This document shows positions 26,540 through 35,454 of a DNA stretch of 64,000 nt, piece after piece (position 1 is the first letter of the stretch; each line of letters opens with the position of its first letter). This DNA is from Chloroflexi bacterium TSY (GTDB lineage: Bacteria > Chloroflexota > Anaerolineae > Caldilineales > Caldilineaceae). The stretch lies in the NCBI GenBank assembly GCA_019217005.1, contig JAHBNG010000053.1, forward strand, positions 1-64,000, in the 5' to 3' direction. A program made the translations under genes and the position numbers. Below the pieces are notes generated by a model. That model worked only from the letters and a program-made list of their open reading frames with translations, did not search any database and was not told the DNA's origin.

Positions 26540-26905
26540 GGATTGCCTTTGGTCATTTTTTTCGGACGCTCTTTTCCGTTTTCCTATTATGGCATTCGAG
26601 ATGCTACACGCTTGCGACGGTTCTAGGCGTCGGCTTGGTGGACGGTCCGGGAAGGGCGGTCGCACCGCGGGAAGAGGGCGGTCCTTTTTACCAAGCCGGA
26701 GTTCGATTCCGAGTGACAGCTTCTCTCTTTCTGTCTCTCTCATTCTAACTCCTTTCCTATATTATCTAATAGGTAGAGGGCGGAAATCGTCTCGAATACC
26801 CAACAACTCTTTCCGTCTTCCGGGAAGGTCGGTTCTATCCCACTGCTTCCGATTGAAAGAAAATACGGTCGACCCCATGCCCCAAATCAGCGCATTCAGC
26901 CGCTA
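26540..26905. other. Unusual non-coding segment after the CHAT gene
   Basis: 366 bases with no recognisable gene. The part 26640-26700 is very G+C-rich with GGGAAGGGCGGTCGCACCGC, followed by a pyrimidine-rich run with repeated TCTCTC around 26723-26750. Neither resembles the surrounding coding or repeat DNA. It begins exactly where the CHAT protein loses family similarity, so it may be inserted or rearranged DNA. Confidence 0.5.
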
Positions 26906-28243
26906 CTATGGCACAAGTAATGGCACCTCGCGCGGCGAATATCCATCGGGATCGTTGATCTTGCTACCGCTCGGAGCAGGGACCACTTCACATTCAAGAA
27001 GTGGATCGTTTGTTCCACGCATCCACGTATCCAGTTTGTTGCGCAATTCCTCACAGGTCGCCGCCAGATCCGCCTCATCGATCAGATTGTTCATCTCGTG
27101 GGGATCAAAGAGAAGATCGTAGAGCATTTCTTGCTCACGCGGTTCGTCGAGCCAGCCTCGGTCCAGAAGAAATTCCTTGCTCGGCGTGTCATCAACGTTG
27201 GGCAGGACAAGCTGATCACGTCCATCGTAGCGTCGGATATATTTATGGCGCTCTGTACGGACCGCACGCATCGGCTCATAGGCTGCATGATAGTTTACTT
27301 CGGCAAAGACAGCTTCATGTAGCCGATCCACTTCCCCGTTGGGTAAAGCACAAATCGACTTTCCTTGGATCTGCTCTGGCATTGAGATACCCGCCACATC
27401 ATAGGCGGTTGGGACAAGATCAATCAGACTGACCAATTTCTCAACTGTTTGTCCGCCTGTAAAGCCACCTGGTCCCCTAATGATGAGATAGACTCCCATC
27501 CCACGATCCGTTAAATTGCACATGTGCTGAGGGAACTGCAACCCGTGATCGGAAAAACAGAAGACGAGGGTATTCTCTGCAAGACCACTTTGCTCCAACG
27601 CATCAAGCACGGCACCAAATGCATCGTCCATTATGCGGGCAGCGGCCTTGAAATCAGCTGTATCGTTGCGCGTGATCGGATGATCCGGGAAAGGTGAAAC
27701 GGGCAGAGTGTAGCGGGCATCCTCGGCTGGGTAGGATTCTGGTTCGGCAGGTGGAAAAGGACGATGGGTTTCGTTGAGACCCACAGATAGAAAGAATGGT
27801 TGAGAGGGTCTCTCTTTTAAGAAATTTATGGCCCCACCGATGGCATTGGGTTTTGTGGATTGCTCTGGATAGTTTGTATCGTGGCCAGAGAGAATTGCAT
27901 CATATCCGATCTGCATAATATCGGGCGCCGTATGTTCAACCCCAGCAGAAGCCGTATAATATCCGTTCTCCTTGAGCGTTTGAACGATGTGGTATCGATA
28001 GTCACTCATCGGAAAACCACGGTGCGCCAATCCGAGCATCCCACAAGAATGGGAGAACATACCACTCAAGAAGCTGGCTCGGCTTGGTGAACAAGTAGGA
28101 GCAGCGGCATAAGCATTGCGGAAGAGTGCACCCTCTTCAGCTAATCTTTGCAAGTTCGGTGTTGGTACAGCATGTCCATATGGCTGGACAGTGCGTCCAG
28201 TGTTGTGAGAGTGGAGGAACAAGATGTTGATTGGTGATTCCAT
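26906..28243 (-). CDS. Sulfatase (alkaline-phosphatase superfamily)
   Basis: 445 residues from the ATG at 28243; a GTG at 28288 would add 15 residues. The formylglycine motif is C51-S-P-S-R55 within APTCSPSRASFLSG, so C51 would be matured by an FGE-type enzyme. Also seen: N-terminal metal site NILFLHSHNTGRTV (Asp normally expected near HSHN is not obvious), the segment VGLNETHRPFPP, and FCFSDHG with the second metal Asp/His. No signal peptide is evident, so it may be cytoplasmic. Substrate unknown; relatives include choline sulfatase-like and heparan-type N-sulfoglucosamine sulfohydrolases. The ending PDGYSPREVPLLVP resembles the latter group. Confidence 0.85.
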   Translation of the reverse strand: MESPINILFLHSHNTGRTVQPYGHAVPTPNLQRLAEEGALFRNAYAAAPTCSPSRASFLSGMFSHSCGMLGLAHRGFPMSDYRYHIVQTLKENGYYTASAGVEHTAPDIMQIGYDAILSGHDTNYPEQSTKPNAIGGAINFLKERPSQPFFLSVGLNETHRPFPPAEPESYPAEDARYTLPVSPFPDHPITRNDTADFKAAARIMDDAFGAVLDALEQSGLAENTLVFCFSDHGLQFPQHMCNLTDRGMGVYLIIRGPGGFTGGQTVEKLVSLIDLVPTAYDVAGISMPEQIQGKSICALPNGEVDRLHEAVFAEVNYHAAYEPMRAVRTERHKYIRRYDGRDQLVLPNVDDTPSKEFLLDRGWLDEPREQEMLYDLLFDPHEMNNLIDEADLAATCEELRNKLDTWMRGTNDPLLECEVVPAPSGSKINDPDGYSPREVPLLVP

Positions 28244-28299
28244 GTTGCTGATGGTAGCACAAGCCAGGAATTCCTGCAATGTCACCAAATATACCTACC

Positions 28300-28354
28300 C
28301 AGAAAAGTTTCGCCCCGTCTCTGCTCCAGAAGACGTGGTATGAAACTTTTCTGG
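28300..28354. repeat. Perfect 13-bp hairpin
   Basis: CCAGAAAAGTTTC at 28300-28312 and GAAACTTTTCTGG at 28342-28354 are exact reverse complements with a 29-base loop. It lies directly upstream of the sulfatase gene. Confidence 0.75.
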
Positions 28355-28483
28355 AGAACCATAGTTCCTCAATACACCTCAATCCGGCTCAATTTTCATC
28401 TCTCAATATTTGGCACAATTACGTAAGATAGGTACAATTTCGTGTTGGTCCACTTTGGGCATTTGTGTATACGAATTTGCAAC

Positions 28484-28558
28484 GAGACTGTATTACACAG
28501 TGTGTAGATTTGTCTCTCTGTAGAAGACAATTCCGTTTACACACTTTGGGACAGTCTC
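28484..28558. repeat. Palindromic repeat type 2, copy 3
   Basis: GAGACTGTATTACACAGTGT at the left pairs with ACACACTTTGGGACAGTCTC at the right; the loop has TGTCTCTCTG. Arms resemble those at 4048 and 39697. Confidence 0.6.
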
Positions 28559-28635
28559 ATAACACACCCCCATGGACATTTCTCAGGAATTCGTATCATC
28601 TTATGTTTTTGGTGGATTTCTATTTTGTACGGTTT

Positions 28636-28811
28636 ATACTGAGCACGACGATAAATCTAAATTAATTTGTCGTCCTCACTCAACCAAAACTGCTCAAATT
28701 TATTTTAGATTCGGAATTCAATAATTCATTGAAGATTCTCCGTTTCACTAGAGAATGACACCGAAGAATTATTGAATCGTCATTCTTTTAGATTTATCAG
28801 TTCGTGCGGTA
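28636..28811. mobile_element. Possible miniature inverted-repeat element
   Basis: GCACGACGATAAATCTAAA near 28641 pairs with a right end containing TTTAGATTTATCAGTTCGTG near 28790-28809. Inside is a second inverted pair, TTCAATAATTC and GAATTATTGAA. No certain target duplication, single copy in the window. Confidence 0.35.
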
Positions 28812-28830
28812 TAGATAGGGACAATAGCCT

Positions 28831-29751
28831 ATGATTGAAATCCAAAATCTGACCAAATCTTATGGTAAAATCCAAGCATTACGCGGAATTTCGTGCACAA
28901 TTCGAGAGGGCGAAATTGTCGGGTTGCTTGGGCCAAATGGTGCAGGGAAGACCACTGCCATCAAAACGTTGACTGGGTATCTACAACCGGGTGGTGGCAC
29001 CGTATACGTCAATGGGTTAAATGTGTTAACGCATCCACAAGAGGTACAAGCATGTATCGGTTATTTACCCGAAAGCGCACCACTCTATCCCGAGTTGAGT
29101 GTACAAGGATACCTGCGAATGATCGCAAATATGCGCAAAATACCAAGATCGCAACAGATTGATCATATCTCGGAAGCTGTCTACGCCACTGCTTTGGAAA
29201 ACCATTTGACACGACCCATTGCAGAACTGAGTAAAGGGTTTCGCCAACGCGTGGGGCTGGCGCAGGCCATTCTCCATCGTCCAAAGCTGTTGATATTGGA
29301 TGAGCCAACAGTTGGGCTAGATCCAACGCAAATTGTCGAAATCCGCTGTCTCATCAAGCGTCTGGCAAAGAACAGCACAATTCTCTTTTCTACGCATATT
29401 TTGTCGGAAGTCGAGGCAGTTTGTGATCGGGTGATCATTATCATGAATGGTGAAATTCGTGCTGATGCGCGCATGTCGGAACTTTCCGGTTCGGCAGATG
29501 CTGTACTGATATTGCAAGAAAAGGTACCTGGACTCGAGCAGGCATTACGCGGAATAAAAGGTGTTGAAACAGTCAAGACCATGAATCGTTCGAATGGTCA
29601 CCCTGCATATCGAATTCAAGGCAAGGATAATGTCGATCTTTGTCCAGAAATTTACAGGCTTGCAAGCAGCCATAGTTGGCCAGTACGCGAGTTGCGATAC
29701 GACAGACAGACATTAGAAACAGTCTTCAATCAGTTAGCAACCGGAGCTTAG
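28831..29751 (+). CDS. ABC transporter ATP-binding protein (GldA/ABC-2 type)
   Basis: 306 residues. Walker A GPNGAGKTT at 34-42, Q-loop region ACIGYLPESAPLYPELSV, signature ELSKGFRQRVGLAQAILH, Walker B LLILDEPTVGLDP, and switch H in STHILSEVEAVC. A C-terminal domain of about 85 residues is typical of ABC-2 ATPases. It energises the ABC-2 membrane protein encoded 116 bases downstream; with the DUF4340 gene the three form the arrangement known from gliding-motility-like GldA/GldFG systems. The physiological substrate of such systems outside Bacteroidetes is not known. The ribosome site AGGGACAATAG is weak. Confidence 0.92.
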   Translation: MIEIQNLTKSYGKIQALRGISCTIREGEIVGLLGPNGAGKTTAIKTLTGYLQPGGGTVYVNGLNVLTHPQEVQACIGYLPESAPLYPELSVQGYLRMIANMRKIPRSQQIDHISEAVYATALENHLTRPIAELSKGFRQRVGLAQAILHRPKLLILDEPTVGLDPTQIVEIRCLIKRLAKNSTILFSTHILSEVEAVCDRVIIIMNGEIRADARMSELSGSADAVLILQEKVPGLEQALRGIKGVETVKTMNRSNGHPAYRIQGKDNVDLCPEIYRLASSHSWPVRELRYDRQTLETVFNQLATGA

Positions 29752-29867
29752 AACGTAATGCGTAAATTCATACGTCAATAGAGCTGTTTCTCCTGAAGGG
29801 GAGTCACAGCACAACCTGCTACAGATTTGCTACCACGCAATTCGCACCACGTTTGGAGACATATGCA

Positions 29868-32846
29868 ATGAAACAAATTCTTGCCATAGTGCGCAAAGAA
29901 CTCAATAGCTATTTTGGTTCGCCAATGGCGCTGATTTTTATAGGCGTCTTTTTGCTGGCAACCCTCTTTTCGTTTTTCTGGATCGATACATTTTTTGCCC
30001 GGGGCATTGCTGATGCCCGCTCACTCTTTCGCTGGATGCCATTGTTGCTTGTTTTTCTGCTGGCAGCATTAACCATGCGTCAGTGGAGCGAAGAGGAGCA
30101 AACTGGGACGATAGAAATATTGTTGACGCTGCCAGTCCGCCCCTGGCAATTGGTGATCGGAAAGTTTATCGCCGTCATGATATTGGTTATCTTGGCGCTG
30201 CTGTTGACATTAGCGGTACCCTATTCTGTCTCAAGCTTGGGCAATCTTGATTGGGGCCCTGTGATCGGTGGCTATCTTGCTGCTATTTTGATGGCCGCAG
30301 CATATGCCGCAATTGGGCTCTTTATTTCATCGCGTACCAACAACCAGATTGTTGCGCTCATTCTGACGACTTTGGTCTGTGGACTTTTCTACTTTGTCGG
30401 AACAAGCAATTTGACGGAGTTCTTTGGGGAGCGAACAACCGACATTTTGCGAGCGATCTCCACATCGAGCCACTTCGAGAGCATCGAGCGGGGCGTAATC
30501 GATATTCGTGATCTCGTCTACTATCTGAGCCTGGCCATTATCTTCTTGGGGTTCAATGTCCTCTCTCTGGATTCCAAGCGGTGGAGCAGCGGAAGCCAGA
30601 CGGCCAACTATCAAAGCAATGCCTGGATGGCTGCAATTTTATTGGCAGTCAACCTAATTGTTTTGAATGTCTGGCTCTACCCACTGCAGGGCATGCGTCT
30701 TGATTTAACAGAGCAAAAGGAATATACGCTTTCTACGACAACCACCGATCTGTTAACCAACTTGTCAGAGCCCCTCTTGCTGCGCGCCTACTTCAGCGAA
30801 CGAACGCATCCGCTGCTCTCGCCATTGGTGCCTCGAATTCGCGACATGTTGCGCGAATATGAAGTAGCTGCTCGAGGCAATGTGACTGTGGAAATCGTCG
30901 ACCCTGCACAAGAACCAGATTTAGAAGCCGAGGCCAATCAGACCTATGGCATCCGCCCTACTCCATTTCAAGTAGCCGGTCGCTATGAGTCTTCCGTGGT
31001 CAATGCTTATTTCGACATTTTGATACGTTTCGGTGATCAGAGCGAAGTCCTCAATTTCCGCGATCTGATCGAGGTCGAATCGTTTCGGGACGGAGAGGTT
31101 GATGTCCGGCTGCGCAATCTGGAGTATGACCTTACCCGCGCGATCAAAAAGTCCGTTTTCGGCTTTCAGAGCATTGATGCAGTGTTGACCTCGCTTGAAA
31201 GCCCTGCCAAGCTTACTTTGATTGTCACCCCGGATATGCTGCCAGAGGAATTTGCCGGTGTAATCGAAACAGTTGAACGCGTTGCAGCAGAATATGAAGC
31301 TGAAGCAGAGGGCAACTTTTCGCTGGAGATTGTCAATCCAGATGACCCAGCCGCCACGCTGAATCGGCAAACGTTGTTCGATAATTATGGCTTACAACCT
31401 TTTGCCGTCTCGCTTTTCTCTGCGGAAACCTACTATCTCCATATGTTGCTACAGGTCGGTGATCAAATAGGCATTATCTATCCAAGTGGAGAAATGGCAG
31501 ATGCCGATATCCGCACAAGTTTAGAATCAACATTGAAGCGAGCAGCGCCTGGTTTTCTCAAGATTGTTGGCATTTGGCGACCCGTGATCGGACCCGATCC
31601 AACTTTGGCACAATTTGGTCAGACGCAGCAACCGCCTTTCTCCACATGGAACACGCTAGCAGAACAATTGCGACAAGAGTACGAAGTGCGCAGCGTAGAC
31701 TTGACGAGTGGCGAAGTTCCTTCGGATGTGGATGTATTGGTGGTCGTTGCTCCACAAGGCATGAGTGATGCAGAGCGGTTTGCCATCGATCAGTACTTGA
31801 TGCGGGGCGGTGCATTGATTGTTGCTTCCAATAATCATCGCGTTGCGCCCGACCCATTCCAAGGCATGCTTGCATTGACGCCGATTGAAGATGGAATGCG
31901 CGAGATGCTTTCGCATTATGGGGTTGATATCCAAGATGCACTAGTTCTTGACCCGCAGAACGAACCATTCCCCATTCAGGTACAGCGTCAGGTAGGCAAT
32001 ATCACTGTACAGGAATTCCAAGCGCTCGATTATCCCTACTTTGTGGATGTACGGTCGGATGGCATGTCCGAGGAAAGTCCGATTATTGCCAGCCTACCCG
32101 CAGTAACGCTCAATTGGGTTTCACCCGTTATCGCACAAGGTGCACCTGCAATGGACTCAGCAGAAGATAGTTCTGATGAGTCGTCAACCGAAAGTGATGG
32201 AGAGCATGATGTGACGGTGTTGTTACGCTCCAGCCCAGATTCTTGGCTACGCAGCAACCTGGACATTCAACCCGACACTGACGCGTATCCGGAATTAGGT
32301 TTTCCTGTAGAAGGAGAACGGAGTTCGCAGCCGCTAGCAGTCTCTATTCGAGGAAGCTTTGAAAGTTTTTTTAAGGATAAAGAGACCCCAATGCAGAGTC
32401 CGCCACCCGCAGCACCTGGTTCTCCAAGCCCAGAGGCTGAGGCGGAACCGGTGGTAACAACAGGTCGAATCGACCAATCATCAGACACAGCCCGCTTGAT
32501 TGTTATCGGGAGTGCCGATTTTTTGAACGATGATGTATTCCAAATTTCTTCGCAAATTTCCTTTGATCGCTATCTAAATAGTTTGCAATTCCTGCAAAAC
32601 GCAGTCGATTGGTCCGTTGAAGATGTCGATCTACTGAGCATTCGTTCACGTGGCACCCATGCGCGTCTTCTAAAGCCGCTCACCAACGATGAACAAACGT
32701 CATGGGAATACAGAAACTACGCATTTGTGATTATTGCGCTGATCGTGATCGGTCTAATTTGGGTCTTCTTGCGCCGCAGCGAACAACCGCTGGCCTTAAC
32801 ACCGCCTAGTAGTGGGCTGCGTGAGGTAGAGCAAGGGTCAGATTGA
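29868..32846 (+). CDS. Fused ABC-2 permease / GldG-family protein
   Basis: 992 residues from the ATG at 29868 (GGAG 9 bases upstream); the TTG at 29853 is rejected. Residues 1-240 are an ABC-2 permease with six membrane helices (LIFIGVFLLATLFSFFWID, LALLLTLAVPYSVSSLGNL), equivalent to GldF. From about 260 on is a GldG-like extracytoplasmic part (LDLTEQKEYTLSTTTTDLL; DVLVVVAPQGMSDAERFAID) ending in one membrane helix (FVIIALIVIGLIWVFLRR) and a short tail. The two functions are separate genes in Flavobacterium; here they are one protein, as in many Chloroflexota and cyanobacteria. A low-complexity Glu/Ser/Pro linker lies near 765-870. Forms a complex with the upstream ATPase and probably the DUF4340 protein. 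Confidence 0.9.
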   Translation: MKQILAIVRKELNSYFGSPMALIFIGVFLLATLFSFFWIDTFFARGIADARSLFRWMPLLLVFLLAALTMRQWSEEEQTGTIEILLTLPVRPWQLVIGKFIAVMILVILALLLTLAVPYSVSSLGNLDWGPVIGGYLAAILMAAAYAAIGLFISSRTNNQIVALILTTLVCGLFYFVGTSNLTEFFGERTTDILRAISTSSHFESIERGVIDIRDLVYYLSLAIIFLGFNVLSLDSKRWSSGSQTANYQSNAWMAAILLAVNLIVLNVWLYPLQGMRLDLTEQKEYTLSTTTTDLLTNLSEPLLLRAYFSERTHPLLSPLVPRIRDMLREYEVAARGNVTVEIVDPAQEPDLEAEANQTYGIRPTPFQVAGRYESSVVNAYFDILIRFGDQSEVLNFRDLIEVESFRDGEVDVRLRNLEYDLTRAIKKSVFGFQSIDAVLTSLESPAKLTLIVTPDMLPEEFAGVIETVERVAAEYEAEAEGNFSLEIVNPDDPAATLNRQTLFDNYGLQPFAVSLFSAETYYLHMLLQVGDQIGIIYPSGEMADADIRTSLESTLKRAAPGFLKIVGIWRPVIGPDPTLAQFGQTQQPPFSTWNTLAEQLRQEYEVRSVDLTSGEVPSDVDVLVVVAPQGMSDAERFAIDQYLMRGGALIVASNNHRVAPDPFQGMLALTPIEDGMREMLSHYGVDIQDALVLDPQNEPFPIQVQRQVGNITVQEFQALDYPYFVDVRSDGMSEESPIIASLPAVTLNWVSPVIAQGAPAMDSAEDSSDESSTESDGEHDVTVLLRSSPDSWLRSNLDIQPDTDAYPELGFPVEGERSSQPLAVSIRGSFESFFKDKETPMQSPPPAAPGSPSPEAEAEPVVTTGRIDQSSDTARLIVIGSADFLNDDVFQISSQISFDRYLNSLQFLQNAVDWSVEDVDLLSIRSRGTHARLLKPLTNDEQTSWEYRNYAFVIIALIVIGLIWVFLRRSEQPLALTPPSSGLREVEQGSD

Positions 32847-32910
32847 CCGAAAAGTGAGATCCGATCTGATACTGCACGATGAGCGGAGAATCAAGAAAGG
32901 CAGGTATAGA

Positions 32911-34233
32911 ATGAGCGAATCGACAATGGAACAAACCAAGTCTGAAAATCAAGAGTCTGAAAATCAAGAGCTAGATGAAAATTACGAAACCGAATCAGAT
33001 GAGTTCGAGCAAGACGAACTAGAATCTGATGTAAGCCAACCGTTTTTGAGTAGACTCAATGTGGCGTTACTCAGCGCTCTGGTTCTGCAGTTCATTATCG
33101 GAGTTGTTGTATTTTGGCCTTCAGGCAGCGCAACGGCGAGCGGTGAACCGCTGTTGGGTGAGTTAGAATCAGCAGGCATCATTGCCGTGACCATTACAGA
33201 TCCAAACGAGGATGAGATTCGATTAGAACGAACCGGAGACGGTTGGATCATTGCAGGAACGGATGGATTCCCCGTCACAGCGAGCAAGATCGAAGATCTA
33301 TTGACAAAGTTGGTCGGTATTGTGAGTGATCGGCTTGTCACCCAAACGGCAGCCAGCCATAAACGCTTGCAGGTTGCCTCCGACGATTTTACCAAGAGAG
33401 TCACGCTTTCGACCGATTCAGGCGGAGAGACGCTCTATATTGGCTCATCAGCCGGTGCAGGCGCTACGCACATCCGTGTCGACGGTCAAAATGAGGCTTA
33501 TCTGACGGGTGATGTCAATGCATTCGACTACAACACGCGGTCGGTGAGTTGGGTAGAGACGCTTTACTCGGAGGTTGAACGCGATCAAGTGACTACGATC
33601 ACGCTGGAAAACGCCAACGGCACCTTTTCGTTCGAACGTGAAATACCCACGGAAGAAGGCAGTACACCGGGGGCGTGGATGATGGTTGATTTGGCCGAAG
33701 GTGAAGAATTGAATGAATCAGCGGTGACATCGTTGCTTGGTCAATTAGCCAGCATTCGGTTGGCGACACCATTGGGCAAGACAGCCCAAGAATCGTATGG
33801 CATGGCAGAGCCGCAGGCCACGGCACGAATATTGCTGCAAGGTCCAGAAGGCGAATCAGCGGTGGAACTGCACCTCGGTTCACAAGAGGCTGAATCCAAT
33901 AACTACTATTTCAAATCATCTTTATCTGAACACTATGTCGAAATCTCGTCATTCACAGGCGATCAAATGCTGGAGAAGAGTCGTACAGATTTCCTCGTTG
34001 AACAGGAAGAGCCAGAAGCAACCGATTCAGGAGTAGATTCGGGGGCAGGTTTAGAAGAGAATACAGACGATACAACTAACGCTGCGCAAGAAGGAGATTC
34101 AGAAAGTGATTCTTCAGAAACTGAAGAATCCACCAGTGATCAAGAAGGGAATACTCTGTCGGAAGAAAGCCAGGTTGAAGGGGAAGACACAACAGATGCG
34201 GGAGAGAATTCAGAAAGCCAAGCAAATGAGTAA
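32911..34233 (+). CDS. DUF4340 membrane-anchored protein
   Basis: 440 residues from the ATG at 32911, with AAGAAAGGCAGG upstream; an earlier in-frame ATG at 32854 overlaps the tail of the previous operon spacing and is less likely. An acidic N-terminus is followed by one membrane helix (ALLSALVLQFIIGVVVFW) at about 50-67, then DUF4340-like beta repeats (ITDPNEDEIRLERTGDGWII, then FPVTASKIEDLLTKLVGI). The last ~80 residues are a Glu/Ser/Asp-rich tail of low complexity. DUF4340 genes regularly follow GldG-type genes and are thought to belong to the same complex; role unknown. A hairpin at 34311-34346 follows the gene. Confidence 0.8.
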   Translation: MSESTMEQTKSENQESENQELDENYETESDEFEQDELESDVSQPFLSRLNVALLSALVLQFIIGVVVFWPSGSATASGEPLLGELESAGIIAVTITDPNEDEIRLERTGDGWIIAGTDGFPVTASKIEDLLTKLVGIVSDRLVTQTAASHKRLQVASDDFTKRVTLSTDSGGETLYIGSSAGAGATHIRVDGQNEAYLTGDVNAFDYNTRSVSWVETLYSEVERDQVTTITLENANGTFSFEREIPTEEGSTPGAWMMVDLAEGEELNESAVTSLLGQLASIRLATPLGKTAQESYGMAEPQATARILLQGPEGESAVELHLGSQEAESNNYYFKSSLSEHYVEISSFTGDQMLEKSRTDFLVEQEEPEATDSGVDSGAGLEENTDDTTNAAQEGDSESDSSETEESTSDQEGNTLSEESQVEGEDTTDAGENSESQANE

Positions 34234-34310
34234 GATGCTAGATTTCTCCGAAAATTCGGGTACGAACTTCTGCTGGCTTTGACGAGGCTTTTCAGTTCAA
34301 CCAAAATACT

Positions 34311-34346
34311 GTACCAGAGAAAAATCTGCTCGACATTCTCTGGTAC
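34311..34346. terminator. Hairpin between convergent genes
   Basis: GTACCAGAGAA (34311-34321) and TTCTCTGGTAC (34336-34346) form a perfect 11-bp stem with a 14-base loop. There is no T-run, so termination is inferred only from its place between the DUF4340 gene and the convergent RRM gene. Confidence 0.45.
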
Positions 34347-34425
34347 GGTAATGATTCGACAAATTACTTACCACATTTGGGATGTGACAAATAATGCTTA
34401 TTTCATTAGACCCTGTTGCGAAAAT

Positions 34426-34728
34426 TTACCAGCGGTCGTCGTCGCGACGGCCACCACCATGGCCACCGCGATTGTCTCTTCGTGGCTCACGTGGCCGTGC
34501 CTCATTGACTCGCAACGGCCGTCCATCTAACTCAACGCCATTTAGGCCATCAATCGCCGCTTGTCCTTCCGTAGCCGATGCCATTTCCACAAAGCCGAAA
34601 CCTCGTGAGCGACCCGTTTCGCGATCAGTGATGATATTTACTGATGTAACTTCACCGAACTCCTCGAATGCAGTACGCAAGCCATCTTCGGTCAATTGGA
34701 ACGAAATGTTCCCCACATAGATGTTCAT
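34426..34728 (-). CDS. RNA-binding RRM-domain protein (paralogue 1)
   Basis: 100 residues from the ATG at 34728. One RRM: RNP2 IYVGNIS at residues 3-9 and RNP1 RGFGFVEM near 42-49, then a Gly/Arg-rich tail (RRDNRGGHGGGRRDDDRW). Such glycine-rich single-RRM proteins are common in cyanobacteria and some Chloroflexota, where several are cold-inducible and bind single-stranded RNA. A second, similar gene lies 440 bases upstream in the same orientation. The gene has its own promoter at 35044-35072 and a leader of about 310 nt. The frame continues upstream in the leader to 34815 and 34860 (MSQPVWKFVRRLPELQ), so an N-terminally extended form is possible. Confidence 0.9.
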   Translation of the reverse strand: MNIYVGNISFQLTEDGLRTAFEEFGEVTSVNIITDRETGRSRGFGFVEMASATEGQAAIDGLNGVELDGRPLRVNEARPREPRRDNRGGHGGGRRDDDRW

Positions 34729-35037
34729 TTGTTTGTCTCTCTCTGACTCTAAAGTTTGTTGTGCGTCTTGAAGCTCTGGCAGTCTTCGAACAAACTTCCA
34801 AACAGGTTGTGACATTCCCAAAAGCAAGCTGTCCAACTTGAACAAAAAGCTCATCTCCAAACTGTGTGCAAATCGTCAATTATCAAGAAGTACAAACCCT
34901 CATTGCACACAATTGCAAAAGATGAACCGAACAAAAATGTCTCGCGTTACTCTGATCCATTCGCTCAGCACAAGTCAACAATTTTCGGAATCCCCACGTC
35001 TGGACACACGTCCCATTCTCCGCAACAGAACTCATAG
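34729..35037 (-). promoter_or_regulatory. Long conserved 5' leader of RRM gene 1
   Basis: From the predicted transcription start (~35037) to the ATG is about 310 nt. Blocks such as CAAACAGGTTGTGACATTCC, AGCTCTGGCAGTCTTCGAA and ACTCTGATCCATTCGCTCA recur in the leader of RRM gene 2. It includes an in-frame start at 34815 coding MSQPVWKFVRRLPELQ that runs into the RRM frame. Conservation of a non-coding leader suggests RNA-level regulation, as in cold-shock genes; inference. Confidence 0.6.
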
Positions 35038-35043
35038 GCTACA

Positions 35044-35072
35044 ATCATATAGCATTTTCTTCAGTCAGTCAA
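35044..35072 (-). promoter_or_regulatory. Promoter of RRM gene 1
   Basis: On the minus strand TTGACT (35072-35067), 17-base spacer, TATGAT (35049-35044): a strong sigma-70-type promoter. The same arrangement precedes RRM gene 2. Confidence 0.7.
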
Positions 35073-35166
35073 TGTTCGGAGCACACAAAACAAAACAGGC
35101 GACTCGTGTCTATTGATTCACAAATCACCTGTTTTGTACGATTTAGTTATGGTTGCCAAAAATTTT

Positions 35167-35454
35167 TTACCAGCGATCGTTGCGATGGCCACCACTTCCG
35201 CCACGATTATCTCGTCGTGGTTTTGCCTCATTAACTTTCACAGTACGACCATCTAGTTCTGTCCCATTTAGACCTTCAATCGCTTTTTGTGCATAGGCTG
35301 ACGATGCCATCTCCACAAAGCCGAAACCTCGTGAACGGCCCGTTTCGCGATCGGTGATAATATTTACTGATGTAACCTCACCATAAGCTCCGAATGCTGC
35401 TCGCAAGCTATCCTCATTCGAATCGAACGAAATGTTTCCGACATAAATGTTCAT
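35167..35454 (-). CDS. RNA-binding RRM-domain protein (paralogue 2)
   Basis: 95 residues. RNP2 IYVGNIS at 3-9 and RNP1 RGFGFVEM near 42-49, followed by a short Gly/Arg-rich tail (PRRDNRGGSGGHRNDRW). It is about three-quarters identical to paralogue 1, and promoter and leader are also duplicated, so the whole transcription unit was copied in tandem. Upstream frame differs: the conserved leader peptide MSQPVWKFIRRLPELQSV ends at a stop (35482) before the RRM start, so here it is a separate 18-codon frame. Likely role: RNA chaperone or stability factor in the cytoplasm, possibly cold-responsive. Confidence 0.92.
   Translation of the reverse strand: MNIYVGNISFDSNEDSLRAAFGAYGEVTSVNIITDRETGRSRGFGFVEMASSAYAQKAIEGLNGTELDGRTVKVNEAKPRRDNRGGSGGHRNDRW

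Larger units (their letters stand above)
28244..28830. other. Gene-free, hairpin-rich intergenic region
   Basis: 587 bases between divergent genes. It contains a 13-bp perfect hairpin at 28300-28354, a type-2 palindromic repeat at 28484-28558 and a possible miniature element at about 28636-28811. No coding sequence is credible. Confidence 0.7.

Noticed and set aside
26640..26730. tRNA-like T-loop (GGAGTTCGATTCCGAG) after the CHAT gene
   Set aside because: With the loop TTCGATT the flanking five-base T stem does not pair beyond the first base pair, and no acceptor or anticodon arm can be formed around it.
34729..34860. Treating the RRM protein 1 as starting at 34860
   Set aside because: The paralogue starts at the MNIYVGN methionine, and the added sequence corresponds to the conserved leader; an extended isoform is mentioned but not used as the main start.
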